Shown here piece after piece: positions 58,144 through 64,000 of a DNA stretch of 64,000 nucleotides. Origin of the DNA: Enterobacteriaceae bacterium B14 (GTDB lineage Bacteria; Pseudomonadota; Gammaproteobacteria; Enterobacterales; Enterobacteriaceae); assembly GCA_000307305.1 (NCBI GenBank), contig DF158884.1, positions 123,278 through 187,277 of the forward strand. The letters run 5' to 3'. The first letter of the stretch is position 1. Every line of letters begins with the position of its first letter. A program made the translations under genes and the position numbers. The notes under the pieces were generated by a model. The model saw nothing but the letters and a program-made list of their open reading frames with translations, had not been told where the DNA came from and did no database searches.

Positions 58144-59121
58144 ATGCTTGCGCTTTTACTAGAACAGAAGGATGGCTCAACAGTTTCGGCCGTTAAACAG
58201 GTTTCTCCCGATAACTTGCCTGAGGGTAACGTCACAATAGACGTTGAATGGTCAGGTATTAACTATAAAGATGCGTTAGCCATCACAGGAAAAGGGAAGA
58301 TTATTCGACAATTTCCTATGGTGCCCGGTATTGATTTTGCAGGAACAGTACGAGAAAGCCAGGATGCGCGTTTTATCGCTGGTCAATCTGTAATCCTAAC
58401 AGGCTGGGGAGTCGGTGAAACCCACTGGGGTGGATTAGCAGAGCAAGCCCGAGTCAATGCAAATTGGCTCGTTCCCCTTCCTCAGGGCTTGAGCTCACGC
58501 CAATCTATGATTATTGGCACGGCGGGTTTTACAGCAATGCTCTGTGTCATGGCATTAGAAGAAGGTGGTATTACCCCTGAAAGCGGGGAAATTCTGGTGA
58601 CTGGTGCCAGCGGCGGCGTTGGGAGCACCGCAGTCTCGCTGTTAAGTACATTGGGATACCAAGTCGTAGCCGTCACGGGCCGAGCGAGTAACCATGATTA
58701 TCTGCTCTCACTAGGCGCTAACTCAGTGATCAGTCGTGAAGCGTTCAATGATGCCTCACGCCCACTTGAAAAACAGCGCTGGGCCGGAGCAGTCGATACC
58801 GTTGGCAGCTCACTTCTCGCCAAAGTACTTTCTCAGATGAATTACGGGAGTACTGTGGCAGCCTGTGGATTAGCAGGTGGGTTCGATTTACCCACTAGCG
58901 TAATGCCTTTTATTTTACGCAATGTTCGATTGCAGGGTATCGATTCCGTTTCTACACCACTCGATCGCCGCCAAATGGCATGGCAGCGCCTTACCAAACT
59001 GTTACCTGACCACTTCTATCAACAAGCAGTAACAGAGATCCCTCTCGATCACGCGGCTCACGTTGCTACTGAGCTGATGGAAAACCGAGTAACGGGTAGA
59101 ACGCTGGTCAAAATCAAATAG
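58144..59121 (+). CDS. acuI: AcuI (YhdH): acrylyl-CoA reductase
   Basis: 325 aa (E. coli 324). MDR-superfamily NADPH enzyme reducing toxic acrylyl-CoA to propionyl-CoA. Markers: GINYKDALAITGKGKIIRQFPMVPGIDFAGTV near 39-70, nucleotide-binding VTGASGGVGSTAVSLL near 153-168, and the C-terminal ENRVTGRTLVKI. AGAGGAAA about 5 nt before the ATG. Followed by a strong bidirectional terminator. Confidence 0.96.
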   Translation: MLALLLEQKDGSTVSAVKQVSPDNLPEGNVTIDVEWSGINYKDALAITGKGKIIRQFPMVPGIDFAGTVRESQDARFIAGQSVILTGWGVGETHWGGLAEQARVNANWLVPLPQGLSSRQSMIIGTAGFTAMLCVMALEEGGITPESGEILVTGASGGVGSTAVSLLSTLGYQVVAVTGRASNHDYLLSLGANSVISREAFNDASRPLEKQRWAGAVDTVGSSLLAKVLSQMNYGSTVAACGLAGGFDLPTSVMPFILRNVRLQGIDSVSTPLDRRQMAWQRLTKLLPDHFYQQAVTEIPLDHAAHVATELMENRVTGRTLVKIK

Positions 59122-59131
59122 AACAAACAAA

Positions 59132-59173
59132 AAACGCCCCTGTCACTTGATAAGCCAAGTGGCAGGGGCGTTT
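59132..59173. terminator. Bidirectional terminator between acuI and the YhcN-like gene
   Basis: AAACGCCCCTGTCACTTG pairs with CAAGTGGCAGGGGCGTTT over 18 positions (one T-G) with a 6-nt loop. On the minus strand it runs into TTTTTTGTTTG; on the plus strand TTTACTTTCT. It separates two convergent genes. Confidence 0.92.
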
Positions 59174-59222
59174 ACTTTCTATCTAACTGCTTATCTATTT
59201 ATAGACAATAAATAGCTAATAA

Positions 59223-59480
59223 TTAGTTATAGATTTCAGCAACACCGTGCATTTGGTTTTGACCGGTTGTTGAAACGATACGGAATGCTTTAGCGCCAGC
59301 TGCATCAGCTTTAGCGGCTAACTGAGCTTCTAAAGAACTCAGGTCATAAGCGCCTTGTGCACTAACAACCCCCGCTACATTGCTGTTAGAAGGTTGAGTA
59401 TTCACTTGGTCTGCTGCAAAGCTACCGAAAGAGGTTGCGGCTAAAGTTAAAGCTACTGCAAAAATTTTGATGCTTTTCAT
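59223..59480 (-). CDS. YhcN/YdgH-family (DUF1471) small periplasmic protein
   Basis: 85 aa. Signal peptide ends SFAA near residue 22. The mature part has the YdgH/BhsA/McbA pattern: GVVSAQGAYDLSSLEAQLAAKADAAGAKAFRIVSTTGQNQMHGVAEIYN. Members respond to acid, peroxide or envelope stress. ATG 59480 has AAAGGAC upstream and the frame before it carries no signal peptide, so the shorter start is chosen. In E. coli yhcN lies in the neighbouring argR-tldD region. Confidence 0.88.
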   Translation of the reverse strand: MKSIKIFAVALTLAATSFGSFAADQVNTQPSNSNVAGVVSAQGAYDLSSLEAQLAAKADAAGAKAFRIVSTTGQNQMHGVAEIYN

Positions 59481-59718
59481 TATGTAGTCCTTTGGAGTTA
59501 CTATTAGAAGGAAAGGCGGCTGCCTCTCGATGTGGATAATAGTAGCGCTACTCCTCGCAACTGAAAACCAGATAGATTTGACATTCTGATTCAATATTTT
59601 TGACTAAAAAACCTCAACTTCACCTTCCCTTCTCAATAAGTGCGATTCTTTAAGACAAGCTCACACATATCATCAGTAACCGACTAGAATCAGGAGATAT
59701 TATTAAGAGGCTAACATT

Positions 59719-60720
59719 ATGAGCAAATATCAGCGCTTAAGAGAAGCGGATATCACACCAGAAGCGCTTTTCCATGAGCGCCGCACTCTACTGAAAACGC
59801 TGGGTATTAGCGCTGCTGCTCTTACACTTTCCCCCTCAGCCCATGCTGACCTTCTTTCTTGGTTCAAATCCGATGAACAGCCTAAAGTGCCTCAAGGCAA
59901 ACCGCTCACGTTCAGTCAACCCGCCGCATATCATCCTGATTTGATACTGACACCAGAGGATAAGGTCACTGGCTATAACAACTTCTACGAATTCGGGTTA
60001 GATAAAGCGGACCCCGCCAAAAATGCCGGTGGGCTGAAAACATCACCTTGGCAGATCCGTATTGATGGCGAAGTGGCAAAACCGATAACCTTAGATATGG
60101 ATGACCTGATAAAACGCTTTCCACTAGAAGAGCGTATTTATCGGATGCGCTGTGTAGAGGCGTGGTCAATGGTTGTCCCTTGGATTGGATTCCAGCTATC
60201 CCATCTAATCAAGCTCGCAGAACCGACCAGTAACGCCCGTTATGTGGCGTTTAAAACACTGTTTGATCCAGAACAGATGCCGGGGCAATCAAACCGTTTT
60301 ATCGGTGGGGGCTTGGATTATCCCTATGTCGAAGGGCTACGTATGGATGAAGCGATGCACCCTCTTACTCTGTTAACGGTGGGTGTCTATGGTAAGACGC
60401 TGCCACCACAAAACGGCGCACCTATTCGTCTCACCGTTCCATGGAAGTACGGTTTTAAGGGGATAAAATCCATCGTTAACATCAAATTAGTCGAGAAAAA
60501 ACCACCCACAACGTGGAATCTCTCTGCACCAGATGAATACGGCTTTTACGCTAATGTTAACCCTCAGGTAGACCATCCTCGCTGGTCTCAAGCATCAGAG
60601 CGCATTATTGGCTCTGGCGGTATTCTGGATATTAAACGCCAGCCAACTTTGATGTTTAACGGCTATGCTGACCAAGTCGCGTCTCTCTATAGCGGGCTAG
60701 ATTTACGGGAGAACTTTTAA
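59719..60720 (+). CDS. msrP: MsrP (YedY): periplasmic methionine sulfoxide reductase, catalytic subunit
   Basis: 333 aa (E. coli 334). Twin-arginine signal with ERRTLLK at 20-26 and cleavage near AHA; molybdopterin-binding sulfite-oxidase fold with cofactor cysteine C145 in [18 protein letters not shown]. Repairs oxidised methionines in envelope proteins with electrons from MsrQ. AGAGG 8 nt before the ATG. The msrQ start follows its stop directly. Confidence 0.97.
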   Translation: MSKYQRLREADITPEALFHERRTLLKTLGISAAALTLSPSAHADLLSWFKSDEQPKVPQGKPLTFSQPAAYHPDLILTPEDKVTGYNNFYEFGLDKADPAKNAGGLKTSPWQIRIDGEVAKPITLDMDDLIKRFPLEERIYRMRCVEAWSMVVPWIGFQLSHLIKLAEPTSNARYVAFKTLFDPEQMPGQSNRFIGGGLDYPYVEGLRMDEAMHPLTLLTVGVYGKTLPPQNGAPIRLTVPWKYGFKGIKSIVNIKLVEKKPPTTWNLSAPDEYGFYANVNPQVDHPRWSQASERIIGSGGILDIKRQPTLMFNGYADQVASLYSGLDLRENF

Positions 60721-61335
60721 GTGAGGCTTTCACCTAATCAGTTGAAATGGCTTAAAGTCACACTTCATCTCCTCTGTTTTCTTCCTTTTATCTGGCTAGT
60801 TTTTTCTGTGTCACAAGGGCAATTCAGCGCCGATCCGGCAAAAGATATTCAGCACTTTACAGGCCGCATGGCATTAAAACTGCTGCTTGCAACACTGCTC
60901 GTTTCACCGCTGGCCTTATATAGCCACTCACCTATTTTAGTCCGCTGCCGTCGCTTACTTGGCCTATGGTGCTTTGCTTGGGCTACGTTACATTTAGCCT
61001 GTTATACAGCACTAGAGCTAGGCTTGGATTTTAGTCTGTTAGGTAAAGAGCTTATTTCTCGCCCTTACCTCATGTTGGGGATCGCCTCGTGGGTGCTGCT
61101 TTTGGCATTGGCTCTCACTTCAACCCGTCGGGCGCAAAGCAGAATGGGGGCAAACTGGCAAAAATTACATAATATGGTGTACTTAATCGTGATATTAGCG
61201 CCAATTCACTACATATGGTCGGTAAAAACGCTCTCTCCACAGCCGCTCATTTATGCCTTTTTGGCGATTGTTTTGCTGCTGCTTAGACAGAAAAAGTTTC
61301 GTAAATGGTTTGTTCGTGACACGGCTAACCCTTAA
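60721..61335 (+). CDS. msrQ: MsrQ (YedZ): haem membrane subunit for MsrP
   Basis: 204 aa (E. coli 211). Ferric-reductase-like membrane protein with six helices. H-containing helices include [32 protein letters not shown] and [30 protein letters not shown]. Passes electrons from the quinone pool or flavin reductase to MsrP. The start is GTG right after the msrP stop, matching the family N-terminus [19 protein letters not shown] lies 8-9 nt upstream. Confidence 0.95.
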   Translation: MRLSPNQLKWLKVTLHLLCFLPFIWLVFSVSQGQFSADPAKDIQHFTGRMALKLLLATLLVSPLALYSHSPILVRCRRLLGLWCFAWATLHLACYTALELGLDFSLLGKELISRPYLMLGIASWVLLLALALTSTRRAQSRMGANWQKLHNMVYLIVILAPIHYIWSVKTLSPQPLIYAFLAIVLLLLRQKKFRKWFVRDTANP

Positions 61336-61494
61336 CTCTATGATAGTGCTCGAATCGAAATTCCCTAACTCTAACGTGCTATCTGCATCCAAAATATCAG
61401 TAGAACTTCCCCTATTTGCTAAAAACTTGACCGATCTCTCAAACAATCTTCGCAGATAAGACCAGTATTTAGCTGCTAACTGTCGCGATATAGT

Positions 61495-61500
61495 TATAAT
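61495..61500 (+). promoter_or_regulatory. TATAAT -10 element before aroQ
   Basis: A perfect TATAAT lies 113 bp before the aroQ start, in the 278-bp msrQ-aroQ gap; no good -35 at 16-18 bp. It is the best candidate for an aroQ-accBC promoter. I see no other feature in the gap. Confidence 0.35.
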
Positions 61501-61613
61501 GGTCGGCTGTTTTACTCGTAAAATAGCAATAAGAAATCACTCCGAGGGTGACAAACAGGTTACATCGGGTTATTTTCTACAAAGTTTGAACGATTGCCGG
61601 AGATGTCAGCATA

Positions 61614-62066
61614 ATGGCGGATAAATTTCACATTTTGCTTTTAAATGGACCTAATCTAAACCTGCTAGGGACGCGCGAGCCTGAAAAATACGGCCATGAT
61701 ACGCTGTCCGATATCGTCAGCAAGCTTGAATCTCAAGCACAAACGCTGGGGGTTTCGCTAAGTCATTTACAGTCAAATGCAGAACACCTTCTGATTGATA
61801 GAATCCACCAAGCACGTGGTAATGTTGATTTCATTCTCATCAATCCAGCGGCATTTACACATACCAGTGTTGCCCTGCGCGATGCATTGTTAGCTGTACA
61901 GATCCCATTTATCGAGATCCACCTATCAAACGTGCACGCAAGGGAAGCATTTCGTCATCACTCATATCTCTCAGACATTGCGGTTGGGGTCATCTGCGGC
62001 TTAGGTGCAGACGGCTACGAATTCGCTTTACAGGCTGCGGTACGCCGCTTAGCTCAATCCCATTAA
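61614..62066 (+). CDS. aroQ: AroQ: type II 3-dehydroquinate dehydratase
   Basis: 150 aa. Type II DHQase with [18 protein letters not shown] (catalytic Y26, lid R21), [22 protein letters not shown] and [17 protein letters not shown] (catalytic histidine region). Third step of the shikimate pathway; unrelated to E. coli type I AroD. Located just before accBC as in Yersinia and Pseudomonas. GGAGAT 10 nt before the ATG. Confidence 0.97.
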   Translation: MADKFHILLLNGPNLNLLGTREPEKYGHDTLSDIVSKLESQAQTLGVSLSHLQSNAEHLLIDRIHQARGNVDFILINPAAFTHTSVALRDALLAVQIPFIEIHLSNVHAREAFRHHSYLSDIAVGVICGLGADGYEFALQAAVRRLAQSH

Positions 62067-62096
62067 TTTCTAAAACAGAACTACGGAATCACACTA

Positions 62097-62558
62097 ATGG
62101 ATATTCGTAAAATCAAAAAACTGATCGAACTCGTCGAAGAATCTGGCATCTCTGAGCTGGAAATCTCTGAAGGCGAAGAATCAGTACGTATCAGCCGTGC
62201 TCCGGCTGCAGCAAACTACCCAATGATGCAGCCTTATGCTGTTGCTCAAGCCCCTGCAGCACCTGTTGCCGCTGCCGTGGCGACAGCACCAAGCGCTGTT
62301 GCCGAAGCCCCTGCACAAATTAGTGGCCACGCAGTTCGCTCGCCAATGGTGGGTACGTTCTACCGCACGCCAAGCCCTGATGCTAAGGCATTCATCGAAG
62401 TGGGCCAGACCGTTTCTGTCGGTGACACACTTTGCATCGTTGAAGCGATGAAAATGATGAACCAGATCGAGGCTGATAAATCAGGCGTAGTGAAAGCTAT
62501 TTTGATTGAAAATGGTCAACCAGTAGAATTTGACGAGCCATTGGTCATCATCGAATAA
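62097..62558 (+). CDS. accB: AccB: biotin carboxyl carrier protein
   Basis: 153 aa (E. coli 156). N-terminal dimer-type region with [22 protein letters not shown], an Ala/Pro linker (about 45-75) and the biotinyl domain with the thumb loop and biotinylated K119 in EAMKMMN. Carries carboxybiotin in acetyl-CoA carboxylase. 30 bp after aroQ; 11 bp before accC. In E. coli AccB represses its own operon. Confidence 0.98.
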   Translation: MDIRKIKKLIELVEESGISELEISEGEESVRISRAPAAANYPMMQPYAVAQAPAAPVAAAVATAPSAVAEAPAQISGHAVRSPMVGTFYRTPSPDAKAFIEVGQTVSVGDTLCIVEAMKMMNQIEADKSGVVKAILIENGQPVEFDEPLVIIE

Positions 62559-62569
62559 CGAGGCGAACC

Positions 62570-63919
62570 ATGTTGGATAAAATCGTTATTGCGAACCGTG
62601 GTGAGATTGCACTGCGTATCTTGCGTGCCTGTAAAGAGCTGGGTATCAAAACCGTTGCCGTACACTCCACCGCAGATCGCGATTTAAAACACGTATTACT
62701 GGCAGATGAAACCATCTGTATTGGCCCTGCTCAGTCTACGTTAAGCTATCTGAATATCCCTGCGTTGATCTCAGCCGCCGAAATTACTGGTGCGGTTGCG
62801 ATCCATCCAGGCTATGGCTTCCTATCTGAAAACGCAGATTTTGCTGAACAAGTTGAGCGTTCTGGCTTTATCTTCGTTGGCCCTAAAGCAGAAACCATCC
62901 GTATTATGGGTGACAAAGTTTCCGCTATTCACGCCATGAAAAAAGCGGGCGTTCCTTGCGTTCCAGGTTCTGATGGCCCGCTGGACGGCGATATGGCGAA
63001 GAATAAAGCCTTCGCTAAACGTATCGGCTACCCAGTGATCATCAAGGCTTCTGGCGGCGGCGGCGGTCGCGGTATGCGCGTAGTCCGCAGTGATAAAGAC
63101 TTGGAAGAATCCATCATCATGACGCGCGCAGAAGCAAAAGCTGCGTTTAATAACGACATGGTGTACATGGAGAAATTCCTTGAAAATCCACGCCATATCG
63201 AGATTCAGATCCTCGCAGATGGCCAAGGCAACGCTATCTATCTGGCTGAGCGCGACTGTTCTATGCAGCGCCGCCACCAGAAAGTGGTTGAAGAGGCACC
63301 AGCACCAGGCATTACCAGCGAAATGCGCCGTTATATCGGCGAGCGCTGCTCTAAGGCCTGTGTAGAGATCGGCTATCGCGGCGCGGGTACTTTCGAGTTC
63401 CTGTACGAAAACGGCGAGTTCTACTTCATTGAAATGAACACCCGTATTCAGGTTGAGCATCCGGTTACCGAGATGATCACTGGCGTAGACTTGATCAAAG
63501 AGCAACTGCGCATCGCCGCAGGCCAACCTCTTTCTATCAAGCAGGATGAAGTTCAGGTTCGCGGTCATGCGATTGAGTGTCGTATCAACGCAGAAGACTC
63601 TGAAACCTTCATGCCAAGCCCAGGCAAGATTACCCGTTTCCATGCACCGGGCGGTTTTGGCGTGCGTTGGGAGTCTCATATCTACGCAGGCTACACAGTG
63701 CCTCCGTATTATGACTCAATGATTGGTAAGCTCATCACCTACGGTGAAAACCGCGATGTCGCTATCTCTCGTATGAAGAACGCACTGGCTGAGTTGATTA
63801 TCGACGGCATCAAAACCAACGTCGAACTGCAACTGAAGATCATGAGCGATGAAAACTTCCAAAATGGTGGAGCAAATATTCACTATCTGGAGAAAAAATT
63901 AGGGCTTCAAGAGCGTTAA
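62570..63919 (+). CDS. accC: AccC: biotin carboxylase
   Basis: 449 aa, E. coli length. ATP-grasp enzyme with GGGGGRGMR glycine-rich loop near 163-171, [26 protein letters not shown] and the catalytic [18 protein letters not shown]-dependent carboxylation of biotin on AccB. GAGG 6 nt before the ATG. Confidence 0.99.
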   Translation: MLDKIVIANRGEIALRILRACKELGIKTVAVHSTADRDLKHVLLADETICIGPAQSTLSYLNIPALISAAEITGAVAIHPGYGFLSENADFAEQVERSGFIFVGPKAETIRIMGDKVSAIHAMKKAGVPCVPGSDGPLDGDMAKNKAFAKRIGYPVIIKASGGGGGRGMRVVRSDKDLEESIIMTRAEAKAAFNNDMVYMEKFLENPRHIEIQILADGQGNAIYLAERDCSMQRRHQKVVEEAPAPGITSEMRRYIGERCSKACVEIGYRGAGTFEFLYENGEFYFIEMNTRIQVEHPVTEMITGVDLIKEQLRIAAGQPLSIKQDEVQVRGHAIECRINAEDSETFMPSPGKITRFHAPGGFGVRWESHIYAGYTVPPYYDSMIGKLITYGENRDVAISRMKNALAELIIDGIKTNVELQLKIMSDENFQNGGANIHYLEKKLGLQER

Positions 63920-63931
63920 TTTAAATATTAA

Positions 63932-63960
63932 AAAAAGGCCAGCTTAATGCTGGCCTTTTT
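63932..63960 (+). terminator. Intrinsic terminator of accBC
   Basis: AAAAAGGCCAGC TTAAT GCTGGCCTTTTT, GC-rich stem with T-run, 13 nt past the accC stop. It ends the aroQ/accBC transcript. Confidence 0.93.
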
Positions 63961-64000
63961 GTGAAAAGATTTCACATGAAAGTTAGATCTTTGTTTTTAT

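Noticed and set aside
61336..61613. Possible riboswitch or small gene before aroQ
   Set aside because: Only a -10-like hexamer is seen; no conserved riboswitch core or strong stem-loop could be recognised.
62822..63679. 285-codon frame antisense to accC
   Set aside because: Lies fully inside a highly conserved essential gene; long antisense frames arise from codon bias.

Overview
The window is chromosomal core sequence from a gammaproteobacterium of the order Enterobacterales. Almost every protein matches an Escherichia coli K-12 protein closely. Gene order and content are not those of E. coli/Salmonella: type II dehydroquinase aroQ lies before accBC, a hem/hmu haem locus is present, degS abuts murA, and pmbA-darP sits near tldD. 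This fits the Yersinia / Serratia / Hafnia / Budvicia side of the order. The genus cannot be fixed from sequence reading alone. I see no prophage, insertion sequence, integrase or CRISPR array.

Layout. (1) 1-11.1 kb: nadR-radA-serB (minus), smp (plus), TatD-type yjjV, osmY, prfC, rimI-holD (minus) and rsmC (plus); this is the E. coli 99-minute block without the deo genes, lplA and yjjG. (2) 11.3-11.5 kb: two tandem tRNA-Leu(CAG) genes that mark the join to the E. coli 72-minute block. (3) 11.7-14.1 kb: sspAB and rplM-rpsI. (4) 14.4-20.6 kb: a complete haem-acquisition locus hemP-hmuR-hmuS-hmuT-hmuU-hmuV with a Fur box, lying between rplM and zapE. (5) 20.9-25.5 kb: zapE, zapG, degQ, degS. (6) 25.6-39.2 kb: murA, ibaG and mlaFEDCB (minus), then yrbG-kdsD-kdsC-lptC-lptA-lptB-rpoN-hpf-ptsN-rapZ-npr (plus). 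This is an envelope block covering peptidoglycan precursor, phospholipid retrograde transport, Kdo synthesis and LPS export, plus the sigma-54/PTS-Ntr module. (7) 39.4-44.2 kb: a more variable patch with rnk, cybC, pmbA(tldE), darP, a barstar/barnase pair and an orphan tail-anchored protein. (8) 44.3-57.7 kb: minus-strand csrD, mreBCD-maf-rng and yhdP-nitrilase-tldD. (9) 58.1-63.9 kb: acuI, a YhcN-like periplasmic protein, msrPQ, aroQ and accBC.

How genes work together. Mla, YhdP, Lpt, Kds, MurA, MreBCD, DegS/DegQ and ZapE/ZapG all act on the envelope or on division. TldD and TldE form one protease and their genes are only about 2.4 kb apart, separated by darP, the barnase/barstar pair and the orphan. 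MsrPQ repairs periplasmic methionine sulfoxide. AroQ and AccBC are housekeeping biosynthesis.

Most unusual points. Smp has a roughly 215-residue cytoplasmic tail containing three 96-bp tandem repeats. An intact barnase-like RNase is next to its barstar inhibitor. An unrecognised 123-aa tail-anchored protein lies beside tldD. Two partial copies of a dispersed intergenic repeat are present. Several very strong hairpins lie inside operons (hpf-ptsN, before rnk, mreB-mreC). A G8 tract lies at the maf-rng overlap, where one added G would fuse the two frames.
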